A stretch of 64,000 bases of DNA, taken from positions 4,216,001 to 4,280,000 of the forward strand of contig OZ245996.1 in the NCBI GenBank assembly GCA_965230205.1, read 5' to 3'. The position numbers and the translations under genes are program-made. Numbering within the stretch: the first letter of the stretch is position 1; the number at the start of each line of letters is the position of its first letter. Under the pieces are notes generated by a model. The model saw only the letters and a program-made list of their open reading frames with translations, was not told where the DNA came from and did no database searches. Below, one piece after another: positions 32,603 through 41,310 of this stretch. The stretch comes from CANLBN01 sp965230205 (lineage in GTDB: Bacteria > Pseudomonadota > Gammaproteobacteria > Pseudomonadales > Cellvibrionaceae).

Positions 32603-33526
32603 ATGGATAATAAAACGCAACGCTCCAGAATTAATGATGCTCTTTATGAGATTCACAGGGATATCTCAGTTACCTTATCAGCCAAAGAACTCGCTAAAAT
32701 TGCCGCCTACTCCGAGCAACATTTCCATCGCGTTTTCCATCAAATTGTGGGAGAAACAATTAATACCTATATTCGCCGTACTCGACTTGAACATGTCGCC
32801 AACCAACTGATGTTTGACCACAGCAGTAGCATTTTAACCATCGCCGAAAAGTGTGGTTTCACATCACTATCCTCTTTCAGTAAAGCGTTTAAGGCACACT
32901 TCGGTACCACACCGGGAAAATGGAGAGCAACTCAAATTAGCTCATCGGAAGCGCCATATTTAGCAGACCCAGAAATTAGTAAAGGCTATCAACGCATTAA
33001 AGAATGCTCAGTACCAGAACCTGAGATTCTTATTTTAGATAACCAACATGTTGCTTATGTTCGTCATCAAGGTTATGGACGAGGGATTAAAAAAGCCTGG
33101 CTGTTACTGCAAGCATGGGCCAATCAAGCAGGAGTGACATCCGATTATCACCCCTTGCCATCAACTAATCTCACAGCAACAAAAAGACCTATTGGCCAGC
33201 AGATCGGACTTCACCATTCCAACCCAGCCTGGGTTGAGTTAGACCATTGCCGTTACGTTGCCTGTATGACGATTGATAACCCGTTAAAACATCGTGGTGT
33301 TGTTAACAGCCTGACGATCCCTGGTGGAACACACGCAGCTTTCGATTTAACAGGTCGTTACGGTGAATTATTACCTTGGATTGGGAAAATACTAGAAGGT
33401 TGGCTGCCGAATTCAGGCTACAAATTACAAACGACGCCCGCCTTCGTTCACTATAGGAAAAATCAATTTTTAGCGTCGGATGACTTATTTGATGTGAGAT
33501 TATTCCTGCCTATTTCAGTGTTTTAA
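32603..33526 (+). CDS. AraC-type regulator with C-terminal GyrI-like effector domain
   Basis: A 307-residue regulator with two helix-turn-helix motifs of the AraC/XylS DNA-binding domain at the N-terminus (KELAKIAAYSEQHFHRVFHQ near residues 27-46 and IAEKCGFTSLSSFSKAFKAH near 76-95). A GyrI-like small-molecule-binding domain follows from about 130, with the typical end LLPWIGKILEGWLPNSGYKL. This order (AraC first, GyrI second) is that of Rob/RobA-like regulators controlling multidrug or stress responses. It is divergent from the aminotransferase. Confidence 0.88.
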   Translation: MDNKTQRSRINDALYEIHRDISVTLSAKELAKIAAYSEQHFHRVFHQIVGETINTYIRRTRLEHVANQLMFDHSSSILTIAEKCGFTSLSSFSKAFKAHFGTTPGKWRATQISSSEAPYLADPEISKGYQRIKECSVPEPEILILDNQHVAYVRHQGYGRGIKKAWLLLQAWANQAGVTSDYHPLPSTNLTATKRPIGQQIGLHHSNPAWVELDHCRYVACMTIDNPLKHRGVVNSLTIPGGTHAAFDLTGRYGELLPWIGKILEGWLPNSGYKLQTTPAFVHYRKNQFLASDDLFDVRLFLPISVF

Positions 33527-33545
33527 AAACACAGTAAGGCTTAAC

Positions 33546-34223
33546 TTATAAGGCCCAATTAATAGGGGCTTTACCTTTTGATTCTAGCCATTGGTTAGTC
33601 AAGGTAAAATGATTATTCCCTAAAAAGCCACGATGTGCCGACAAGGGAGATGGGTGCGGAGATTTTAAAACATGATGCTTTTTAGAATCGATCAGCTGGC
33701 CTTTTTTCTGGGCATAGCTTCCCCAAAGCAAAAATACAATATCGTCGCATTGTTCGTTAACCACTTGAATCGCTCGATCCGTAAAGGTCTCCCAGCCTTT
33801 ACCTTGGTGAGAACCTGCTTTTGCTTGCTCTACCGTTAAGGTGGCATTAAGCAATAAAACCCCCTGCTCCGCCCAAGCTTGGAGGCAACCGTGAGCAGGC
33901 ATAGTAATGCCCAGTTCACTTTCAATTTCTTTGTAAATATTTTTGAGAGAAGGCGGAATGGCTACACCAGGCAAAACAGAAAAACAAAGGCCATGAGCCT
34001 GGTTAGGACCATGGTAAGGGTCTTGCCCCAATATGACCACTTTGACCTGATCTAAAGGTGTTGTATTAAAAGCATTAAAAATTAAATCCCCTTTCGGATA
34101 GATAATTTTTTTATTTTTTTTCTCGTTCAGTAAAAATTGTTTAAGTGCGAGCATATAATCCTTTTCAAACTCACTAGTTAAATATTGAAGCCAACTTTGA
34201 TCTAGTTTTATCGTCGCTTGCAT
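33546..34223 (-). CDS. ung: Uracil-DNA glycosylase, family 1
   Basis: A 225-residue Ung of normal length. The water-activating motif GQDPYHGPNQAHGLCFSV (about residues 61-78) contains the catalytic Asp, LLLNATLTV near 119-127 is the uracil-contact strand, and HPSPLSAHRGFLGNNHF near 187-203 is the DNA-intercalation loop with the catalytic His. It removes uracil from DNA to start base excision repair. ATG 34223 is preferred over TTG codons upstream at 34241 and 34238. It follows the hypothetical gene at 34261 on the same strand by 37 bases. Confidence 0.96.
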   Translation of the reverse strand: MQATIKLDQSWLQYLTSEFEKDYMLALKQFLLNEKKNKKIIYPKGDLIFNAFNTTPLDQVKVVILGQDPYHGPNQAHGLCFSVLPGVAIPPSLKNIYKEIESELGITMPAHGCLQAWAEQGVLLLNATLTVEQAKAGSHQGKGWETFTDRAIQVVNEQCDDIVFLLWGSYAQKKGQLIDSKKHHVLKSPHPSPLSAHRGFLGNNHFTLTNQWLESKGKAPINWAL

Positions 34224-34260
34224 ATATGAATAACCCAACAAAAATAATTTTTATTTAGAA

Positions 34261-34806
34261 CTAATAATTTACATCAGTAATGGTAATACCTTGCTCTTTC
34301 ACCATCGTACGAAGCGCTTGTTTATAGTTAGCCAAGCGTTCTAATGTTTTTTGCTCTTTTAAGGCTTTCGTCTCTCGCTTAACCACACTCATCAAGCTGC
34401 TTGGTGACTTTTGCCCTGTAGCATAGTATTGGCTAATGGCATTACCAATAGAAAAATAATAAATTGACACTTCAGTTAACAGTGCAGGATCTATCTCAAA
34501 GGTAGACTCTGAAAACTTTGCCGCCTGAAAGACAAATTCATTGAGTTTAATACCAGCAAGATCCTGCTTAAGCACATAAGGCTTACCTTTAATTGCCTCT
34601 ATATACGCCTGCATATTTTTATCATTAAACGTGAGTTCTTTATGCAAAGATTCAGTGACGTAATAAGTACTACGATCAGCCTTTACCAGTTCCAGTTTTA
34701 ATGCCGTATCAAAGCCCACAACTGCTGCTAAATAAATACCAATAATGGTTGCAGCAATACCTAAGCCATGACCAACCCAATAGGATGCAGATTTTAAATC
34801 ACTCAT
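34261..34806 (-). CDS. Hypothetical membrane-anchored protein
   Basis: A 181-residue protein that I do not recognise. One hydrophobic segment near residues 11-32 (GHGLGIAATIIGIYLAAVVG) anchors it, followed by a largely helical soluble domain rich in Lys, Glu and Tyr. It sits between ung and lysS on the minus strand, 31 bases after the lysS stop, so it may be expressed with lysS. Only general membrane association is claimed. Confidence 0.7.
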   Translation of the reverse strand: MSDLKSASYWVGHGLGIAATIIGIYLAAVVGFDTALKLELVKADRSTYYVTESLHKELTFNDKNMQAYIEAIKGKPYVLKQDLAGIKLNEFVFQAAKFSESTFEIDPALLTEVSIYYFSIGNAISQYYATGQKSPSSLMSVVKRETKALKEQKTLERLANYKQALRTMVKEQGITITDVNY

Positions 34807-34837
34807 ATTTTAATCCTTTAAGATCTCTGTAACCGAT

Positions 34838-36346
34838 TTATTCAGGTCGCATATGAGGAAATAACAATACATCTCTGATAGAGGGAGAATCCGTTAACAA
34901 CATCACCAAGCGATCAATACCAATACCTTCACCAGCCGTAGGCGGTAAACCATATTCTAAAGCTCGCACATAGTCGGCATCGTAGTGCATAGCCTCATCA
35001 TCACCAGAATCTTTTTCAGCCACTTGCTGCTGGAAACGCTCTGCTTGATCTTCTGCATCATTAAGCTCAGAAAATCCATTCGCAATTTCACGACCACCGA
35101 CAAAAAACTCAAAACGATCGGTAACGAAAGGGTTACTGTCACTGCGGCGAGCTAATGGTGATACTTCTGTTGGGTATTCAGTAATAAAGGTTGGATCATC
35201 TAAACGATGTTCAACGGTTTTTTCAAATATCTCTATTTGCACCTTACCTAAGCCATAATAATCTTTTAATGGGATGTGCAAACCTTCAGCAATTTTACGT
35301 GCGCCCGCTTCATCGGCAAGTTCTTCAGCTTTTATATCGGGGTTAAATTGCAAGATAGAATCAAATACACTGATGCGTGCAAAGGGCTTAGCAAAATCGT
35401 AAATTTTTTCTTCAATCACTTCGCCTTCTGCATCCTTAACAGTATTTTTCACATCGGTTGAACCCAATATGTTTTGCGCAATTTGACGTAACATATCTTC
35501 CGTTAAATCCATTAAATCATTGTAATCAGCATAAGCCTGATAAAACTCTAACATGGTAAATTCAGGGTTATGACGTGTTGATAAACCTTCGTTACGGAAA
35601 TTACGGTTAATTTCATAGACACGCTCAAAACCACCCACGACTAAGCGCTTTAAATATAATTCTGGGGCTATACGCAGATACATATCCATATCTAAGGCAT
35701 TATGCTGAGTCACAAATGGTCGAGCTGTTGCACCACCAGGAATAGTCTGCAACATTGGCGTTTCAACTTCTAAAAACTTATTCCCATTCAAGTAATTCCG
35801 AATAAAACTAATGACTTGTGAACGAATGGTAAAAGTGTCACGAACTTCAGGATTTACCATCAAGTCAACGTAACGTTGTCGGTAACGCAATTCCTGATCA
35901 GCCAAGCCATGATATTTATCAGGTAGTGGGCGCAATGACTTCGTTAACAATTGAAACTCTTCAAGGTTAACGTACAAATCACCTTTACCTGACTTATGTA
36001 ATGCACCTGTGACATTCACAATGTCGCCAATATCCCATAAACCACACGTTGCCTTTAATGTTTTTTGCGCATCTTTACTTGCATATAATTGAATACGCCC
36101 AGTTACATCCTGTAAGACCATAAAAGGCCCGCGTTTTGCCATGACTCGACCCGCAACTGAGACTTTATGATCAAGTGTTTCTAACTCTTCTTTTGTTTTT
36201 TCGCCGAATTCTTTCTGTAACTCGTCAGCAGTATGCTCACGAGTTACATTATTAGGGAACGCCACACCTTGCCCACGAATCGCAGCTAATTTTTCGCGGC
36301 GTTCGGCAATTAATCGGTTTTCATCTTGCTGTTGGTCGTTTGACAT
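34838..36346 (-). CDS. lysS: Lysyl-tRNA synthetase, class II
   Basis: A 502-residue class II synthetase. The N-terminal OB-fold that binds the anticodon covers about residues 55-150 (VSVAGRVMAKRGPFMVLQDV). The catalytic core has motif 2 RNFRNEGLSTRHNPEFTMLE near 258-277 and motif 3 GEGIGIDRLVMLLTDSPSIR near 470-489. The C-terminus is the usual FPHMRPE. It charges tRNA-Lys with lysine. It lies 92 bases downstream of prfB, the classical prfB-lysS order in gammaproteobacteria. Confidence 0.97.
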   Translation of the reverse strand: MSNDQQQDENRLIAERREKLAAIRGQGVAFPNNVTREHTADELQKEFGEKTKEELETLDHKVSVAGRVMAKRGPFMVLQDVTGRIQLYASKDAQKTLKATCGLWDIGDIVNVTGALHKSGKGDLYVNLEEFQLLTKSLRPLPDKYHGLADQELRYRQRYVDLMVNPEVRDTFTIRSQVISFIRNYLNGNKFLEVETPMLQTIPGGATARPFVTQHNALDMDMYLRIAPELYLKRLVVGGFERVYEINRNFRNEGLSTRHNPEFTMLEFYQAYADYNDLMDLTEDMLRQIAQNILGSTDVKNTVKDAEGEVIEEKIYDFAKPFARISVFDSILQFNPDIKAEELADEAGARKIAEGLHIPLKDYYGLGKVQIEIFEKTVEHRLDDPTFITEYPTEVSPLARRSDSNPFVTDRFEFFVGGREIANGFSELNDAEDQAERFQQQVAEKDSGDDEAMHYDADYVRALEYGLPPTAGEGIGIDRLVMLLTDSPSIRDVLLFPHMRPE

Positions 36347-36438
36347 AATTTTCTAATTCGTTTGTTTAATTAATTTTTAATATGTTATTCACATATTCTC
36401 TTTGTTTATCGACTTGGGTTATAGAAACCTCTGATTTT

Positions 36439-37534
36439 TTATAAACCTGCTTTTAAGCTTGCTTCAATAAATTGATCTAAATCGCCATCTAACACAGCCT
36501 GGCAATTACTGGTTTGCACATTAGTGCGTAAATCTTTAATTCGCTGATCATCTAATACATAAGATCGAATCTGGCTACCCCAACCAATATCTGCTTTGCT
36601 ATCTTCCATCGCTTGCTTATCTGCATTGCGCTCCAGCATTTCTTTTTCATATAGTTTTGCGCGTAGCATCTTCCACGCCGCATCACGGTTTTGATGCTGA
36701 GAACGCTGGCTTTGACACTGAACGACAATGCCACTAGCTTCATGGGTTAGTCGTACCGCTGAATCCGTTTTATTCACATGCTGACCACCCGCACCAGAAG
36801 CCCGATAGGTATCTTCTCGTACTTCTGATTTATCGACCTCAACTTCAAAGTTGTCATCAATTTCAGGGGAAACAAATACAGAACCAAATGAGGTATGGCG
36901 TCGATTACCAGAATCAAAAGGAGATTTACGTACTAAGCGATGAACACCCGTTTCAGTACGCAACCAACCAAAAGCATACTCACCTTCGAAATGAATAGTC
37001 GCGCTTTTAATGCCAGCGACATCGCCTGCTGATGCTTCTTCAAGTGTTGTCTTAAAACCTTTGGCCTCGCCCCAGCGAAGATACATACGCAGCATCATTT
37101 CTGCCCAATCCTGGGCTTCTGTACCGCCAGACCCAGATTGAATATCTAAATAGGCATTATTTCCATCGGTCTCACCTGAGAACATACGACGGAATTCTAA
37201 AGTACTTAAATGGCTATTGAGCCTCTTAATATCGTCATCAACATCAGTTAATGCTGCTTCATCACCTTCCTCAACGATCATATCAAGCAGTTCACGAGTA
37301 TCGCTGACGCCTTGATCAAGGTCATCGATGGTTTTAACAACCTGCTCTAAAGAGGCTCTTTCTCGCCCAAGTTCTTGGGCTCGAGCTTGATCATTCCAAA
37401 CATCAGGTTCGGCAAGCTCTAGCTCTACCTCTGTTAGTCGTTCTTTCTTGCTGTCGTAGTCAAAGATACCCCCTGAGCACTTGGGTACGCTCTTGTAGTT
37501 CGCTCAAGGTAGTAAGGTAAGGATTAATTTCCAT
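36439..37534 (-). CDS. prfB: Peptide chain release factor 2, with programmed +1 frameshift
   Basis: The 364-residue product is read in two frames. ATG 37534 (MEINPYLTTLSELQERTQVL) runs to an in-frame TGA at 37462-37460 and continues in the +1 frame (DYDSKKE). The 1096-base span leaves one extra base, exactly as expected. The class I release factor peptidyl-hydrolysis motif GGQ is in ASGAGGQHVNKTDSAVRL near residues 243-260. It terminates translation at UGA and UAA. RF2 level is self-regulated through the frameshift. The 5' end overlaps the S1/P1 nuclease gene by 31 bases; lysS follows. Confidence 0.96.
37460..37474 (-). promoter_or_regulatory. prfB programmed +1 frameshift signal
   Basis: On the minus strand the order is AGGGGG (37474-37469), TAT, then CTTTGA (37465-37460). 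A Shine-Dalgarno-like stimulator three bases before the CTT slippery codon and an in-frame UGA is the classical RF2 autoregulatory site. Confidence 0.95.
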
Positions 37535-38424
37535 AAGGCACTGAATTTACTGGTCAAATTGGGCGCGAATTGTACCTCATCTGCTTCGCCCTCTCCACCA
37601 GACTTCCTCTCAATTTCACGATTATCTGTAGTATTCAATAAACTAGCTAAACGAGCACTGGCTAGGACTAACCGAATCACCGCGATAGAGTGAAATTGGC
37701 GACAATAGTCATCGGGTAATCGTTTACCTGATTCAGCATAAATACGCCGTGTAAGCGCAAATGATTCCTCGGCCCAATCGTAGCTATTGTCAGAGGAATT
37801 CTTATAGTTTTTGTGCTGACGGTGTAGCTGTTTCCCCAGTTTCCTCCATGACGCCCTTGTTCCACAATACAGGATATCGCTATCCCATAGGCTATGAAGC
37901 GACATCAATTTACCATTAAACACCACTTGTTTACGGGTCCCACCACGGTCATCAGCATAAGCGACATGTAGTGGTTGATGGATATCACCAATGAAATGGC
38001 TCATTAATAATAACGCTTTATCACGCTCATCGCGGGACAGGGAAGTATCCAGCCAGCGTTTATGGTAATAGCTAATAGCCGATAATACACACCTTGGCTT
38101 TAACAAATCGTTATCGTTACAAGGGTCTCTACTTAAATTACTCTGTCGTCTCGATACATTCATATAATGCAGAGGCTTAGACCATCCATACCTTTTTTGC
38201 CTACGTACCTGATCAGCCCATAGACAAGATTCAGCAAAGGTTTTATAACCTAAGCGTTTAGCCGCACCTTTCAGCTTATCCTGAACTTGTGGTGGACTGG
38301 CACGCCAACTGGCGTCGCAAATTGCCTTATGCCCTAAAGGCCCCCAAGCAAACGCTGCCTGAGAAATAAGATATAAGGATAGAACCAAAAGTTTAGTCAT
38401 CATTAGGGTCTGTTGACGTTTCAT
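37504..38424 (-). CDS. Secreted S1/P1-type zinc nuclease
   Basis: A 306-residue protein with a signal peptide ending in AFA, so that the mature chain begins with Trp (WGPLGHKAI), as needed because the S1/P1 N-terminal Trp binds zinc. Further ligands are visible in CLWADQVRR (Asp), SKPLHYMNV (His), LLMSHFIGDIHQPLHVAYAD near 144-163 (three zinc residues) and LHSLWDSDIL near 180-189. It cleaves single-stranded nucleic acids or releases phosphate from nucleotides in the periplasm. The stop lies inside prfB, a 31-base overlap, and the C-terminal 30 residues are unusual. Confidence 0.9.
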   Translation of the reverse strand: MKRQQTLMMTKLLVLSLYLISQAAFAWGPLGHKAICDASWRASPPQVQDKLKGAAKRLGYKTFAESCLWADQVRRQKRYGWSKPLHYMNVSRRQSNLSRDPCNDNDLLKPRCVLSAISYYHKRWLDTSLSRDERDKALLLMSHFIGDIHQPLHVAYADDRGGTRKQVVFNGKLMSLHSLWDSDILYCGTRASWRKLGKQLHRQHKNYKNSSDNSYDWAEESFALTRRIYAESGKRLPDDYCRQFHSIAVIRLVLASARLASLLNTTDNREIERKSGGEGEADEVQFAPNLTSKFSALWKLILTLLP

Positions 38425-38627
38425 TATAATTTTTTAATGGCATCAATGAATAATTGTTATCGTTTCATAGCGATTAAATATGAACTTTTAATTATTTGTA
38501 ATATCTCACAGTTATGTCATTGATAGCGACTCTAGCTTCTACTACATTTATACAGAGGCATTTTATATAGAGACACTATTAGTATTATTGATTAATTTTT
38601 ATTATCTTAACATCTATGGAGACAACC

Positions 38628-38912
38628 ATGAATAAAGTTAAAACATCAATCGCTCTTTCTAGCGCTATTGCAGCAGGTATTTTTTTAGCAACAGCGAATG
38701 ATGCAGTGGCAGGACCAAAATACAAAGCAGAAAAATGCTACGGCGTTTCTAAAGCAGGTAAAAATGATTGTGCTGCAGGCCCAGGAACCAGTTGTGCAGG
38801 CACATCAACTGTCGATGCACAAGGTAATGCCTGGATGTTTGTTCCTAAAGGCACATGTGCAAAATTAGTGGGTGGCACAGCAGAGCCAACCGACAAAAAT
38901 CTCCCTGGTTAA
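38628..38912 (+). CDS. bufA1: Bufferin-type precursor peptide (DUF2282, BufA1-like)
   Basis: A 94-residue protein with a long N-terminal signal peptide (about residues 1-28, cleavage near AVAG) and four cysteines at 37, 48, 56 and 77 in a small mature domain. This four-Cys pattern (EKCYGV, KNDCAAG, TSCAGT, KGTCAKL) fits DUF2282/BufA1, the substrate of MNIO enzymes that convert Cys thiols to copper-binding heterocycles. GGAG six bases before ATG 38628 makes it the start rather than ATG 38616. A strong hairpin with T-run lies 39 bases downstream, before the modifying enzyme gene. Copper defence in the periplasm is the family role. Confidence 0.85.
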   Translation: MNKVKTSIALSSAIAAGIFLATANDAVAGPKYKAEKCYGVSKAGKNDCAAGPGTSCAGTSTVDAQGNAWMFVPKGTCAKLVGGTAEPTDKNLPG

Positions 38913-38951
38913 GTCGTCGTTTTTAGTAGTAGTTACTTATCCAACCCTGTT

Positions 38952-38976
38952 GCCGGCGTTTTCGCCGGCTTTTTTA
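38952..38976 (+). terminator. Terminator or attenuator between bufA1 and bufB
   Basis: GCCGGCG (38952-38958) and CGCCGGC (38963-38969) form a GC-rich 7-bp stem with a TTTT loop, followed by TTTTTT. Partial read-through would make far more precursor than enzyme, a common arrangement in RiPP operons. Confidence 0.88.
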
Positions 38977-39039
38977 TAATAGTCAGACGATTATTTATAT
39001 TGATAGAATTATTAATATCATTTAACTAAACACAATAAG

Positions 39040-39912
39040 ATGCCTATAAATACACTTCCAAATTCTGTAGGTGTTGGATTAAAAGCCCAGCACTATCAAG
39101 AGATTATAGATACCCAACCGGATATTGGTTGGTTTGAAGTGCACCCAGAAAATTATATGGGTGATGGTGGACTACCCCATTATTTTTTATCCGAGATTCA
39201 CAAGCACTACCCTATTTCTATGCATGGTGTCGGCCTGTCACTGGGTAGCGCAGAAGGCTTAGACCAGCAGCATTTAAATTCATTGGCAACTGTTGTTCAA
39301 CGCCATCAGCCCGCACAGGTTTCAGAACATCTAGCCTGGAGTCATTCAAATAGTATTTTTCTAAATGACTTATTACCTGTTCCTTATACTGAGGAATTTT
39401 TGAACATTGTGATCAATAATGTCAACAAAGTTCAAGACACTCTACAGCGTACTATTCTTATTGAAAACCCCTCTATCTACCTTGGTATTGAGCTTGATTC
39501 AAAAAATAATGCCATGACAGAGACAGACTTTTTACGCGAAGTGGTTCAACGAACCGGTTGCGGCCTATTGCTCGATATCAATAATATTTATGTATCTGCT
39601 AACAATCAAAAGTATAATTGCAAAGACTATATGGATAACTACCCTATCCAGCACGTTGGCGAAATACACTTAGCCGGGCACGCGCAGGATATAGTTGATA
39701 ACGAGACTGTCTTGATCGATGATCATGGCTCAGCTGTTATTGATAATGTTTGGCAACTATTTTCAGAGACATTAGAAAAAATACAAAAACCTGTACCTGT
39801 TCTAATTGAATGGGATACTAATATTCCTGATTTTAGTATTTTATTAAATGAAGCAAAGAAAGCAGAAAAAATCATGGCTGAGCTTTCGTTAACAGGTGTC
39901 AACCATGGATAG
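39040..39912 (+). CDS. bufB: MNIO-family (DUF692) peptide-modifying oxidase, BufB-like
   Basis: A 290-residue TIM-barrel enzyme of the DUF692 family (multinuclear non-heme iron-dependent oxidases). Landmarks in order are GWFEVHPENYM near residues 31-41, MHGVGLSLGSAEGLD near 67-81, SEHLAWS near 101-107, LIENPSIYLG near 144-153, LLLDINNIYVSANN near 183-196, GEIHLAGHAQD near 214-224 and VLIEWDTNIP near 264-273. These carry the His, Glu and Asp iron ligands. Such enzymes oxidise Cys residues of the BufA precursor. The gene follows the terminator-like hairpin and overlaps the next gene by eight bases. Confidence 0.93.
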   Translation: MPINTLPNSVGVGLKAQHYQEIIDTQPDIGWFEVHPENYMGDGGLPHYFLSEIHKHYPISMHGVGLSLGSAEGLDQQHLNSLATVVQRHQPAQVSEHLAWSHSNSIFLNDLLPVPYTEEFLNIVINNVNKVQDTLQRTILIENPSIYLGIELDSKNNAMTETDFLREVVQRTGCGLLLDINNIYVSANNQKYNCKDYMDNYPIQHVGEIHLAGHAQDIVDNETVLIDDHGSAVIDNVWQLFSETLEKIQKPVPVLIEWDTNIPDFSILLNEAKKAEKIMAELSLTGVNHG

Positions 39913-40729
39913 TATCGATAACACCAAAAAAGACATGACAGCGCAACAATGGCAAACATTATTTAGGCAATCTTTATTTGATGGTTTATCAAAGTCTCTA
40001 GCTGAAACATTAACTACAGAAGAAAAACACCAGCAGCAGCGCTTTGCCATTTATCAAAACAATGTTTTCTATTCTCTGAGCCAAGCACTTGGAGACCTTT
40101 ATCCGGTTATTAAAAAACTGGTTGGCGATGATTTTTTTAATGGAACTGCATCTGTCTATATCCGCCAACACCCACCAAGCCGGGCCGCTATGGTTTACTT
40201 TGGTGAGCAATTCCCTCATTTTTTAGCCAATTTCGAGCATACACAAGCCATGCCTTACCTTGCTGATATCGCTCAACTTGAGCTTGCTCGTCATAAAGCA
40301 TACCATGCAGCTGATGACGTCGTATTAACACCTGCAGATTTCGAAGCCATTGATGCTATTAAATTCGAGCACTCTAAGGTTAAATTACATCCATCCGTTA
40401 ATATGGTAGATTCCAACTTTCCTGTATTTCAGATATGGCAAGCCAATCATCATAATATAGATAATGAAGATGATATTCATCTGGATGAACCTGAGTCAGC
40501 TATTATTGTCAGATACAATTATGAATGTCAGGTATTTAATGTTGATAGAGGAACTTACCGTTTTTATGACGCACTTAGCCAATACATGACAATAAGCGAG
40601 TCAGCTAGTTACGCTTATGAAAGTAAGGTTGACAGAAGACATATCAATGAAAAAAATACGTTTGATATTTCCTCCGCAATTGCCTTAGGTATTCAAAATG
40701 GATTTTTTTCCCAACTAATTTTTCAATGA
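39905..40729 (+). CDS. bufC: DUF2063 partner protein, BufC-like
   Basis: A 274-residue protein with the N-terminal DUF2063 domain: WQTLFRQSLFDGL near residues 15-27, RFAIYQNNVFYSLSQALGDL near 44-63 and PVIKKLVGDDFF after it. This protein usually accompanies DUF692 and DUF2282 genes and presents the precursor to the MNIO enzyme. ATG 39905, six bases after AGGTG, is chosen over GTG 39896, giving an 8-base overlap with bufB and translational coupling. Confidence 0.88.
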   Translation: MDSIDNTKKDMTAQQWQTLFRQSLFDGLSKSLAETLTTEEKHQQQRFAIYQNNVFYSLSQALGDLYPVIKKLVGDDFFNGTASVYIRQHPPSRAAMVYFGEQFPHFLANFEHTQAMPYLADIAQLELARHKAYHAADDVVLTPADFEAIDAIKFEHSKVKLHPSVNMVDSNFPVFQIWQANHHNIDNEDDIHLDEPESAIIVRYNYECQVFNVDRGTYRFYDALSQYMTISESASYAYESKVDRRHINEKNTFDISSAIALGIQNGFFSQLIFQ

Positions 40730-40797
40730 AATTAGTTGGTAGATTAACACTATTATTTAAACAACATAAAATTTATTGAAAGGAACATTAAAACAAT

Positions 40798-41268
40798 ATG
40801 AAAAATATCATCCAAAAAATTCTTTCGCCTATTGATGGAATACTATCCAGCATACCAGAATGGTGTGTTAACTTAGCAATGCGATTAGTTATCTTCAAAG
40901 TATTTTGGTTCGCGGTACAAACTAAAATATCAGGATGGACAATTGCAGGTCAACATTTTGCCTTTTGGAATGTAACAGATAATACGTTTTTACTGTTTGA
41001 CTTTGAATATGGCATACCACTTATTCCTACAACATTAGCGGCTTATATGGGCACATTCGGCGAATTCTTTTTGTCGATAATGATATTGTTAGGTTTTTTC
41101 ACTCGCTTTGCTGCGTTAGGCCTATTCATTATGACGATGGTGATTCAGTTTTTTGTCTATCCTGATGCATGGTGGACAGTGCATGTTTATTGGGTACTAC
41201 CATTACTCTATTTAATGAAATATGGTGGTGGGAAAATCGCTTTAGATAATATTGTTCTGAAAAAATAA
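40798..41268 (+). CDS. DoxX-family membrane protein of the bufferin operon
   Basis: A 156-residue protein with four hydrophobic segments, of the DoxX family. Characteristic stretches are MRLVIFKVFWFAVQTKISGW near residues 24-43, AAYMGTFGEFFLSIMILLG near 80-98 and a C-terminal YLMKYGGGKIALDNI. DoxX genes regularly close buf operons; the role is unclear and may be in membrane redox or export. It lies 68 bases after bufC with GAAAGGAACAT upstream. No alternative family is suggested. Confidence 0.85.
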   Translation: MKNIIQKILSPIDGILSSIPEWCVNLAMRLVIFKVFWFAVQTKISGWTIAGQHFAFWNVTDNTFLLFDFEYGIPLIPTTLAAYMGTFGEFFLSIMILLGFFTRFAALGLFIMTMVIQFFVYPDAWWTVHVYWVLPLLYLMKYGGGKIALDNIVLKK

Positions 41269-41280
41269 ATAAAAAATAGA

Positions 41281-41307
41281 TGATAGGGTACACACCGTAC
41301 CCTATCA
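41281..41307. terminator. Intrinsic terminator shared by the converging buf and trmO transcripts
   Basis: TGATAGGGTAC and GTACCCTATCA form a perfect 11-bp stem with a 5-base loop between the converging stops at 41268 and 41311. On the minus strand a T-rich run follows (TCTATTTTTTATTT), so it fits best as the trmO terminator but may also stop the buf transcript. Confidence 0.8.
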
Positions 41308-41310
41308 GTA

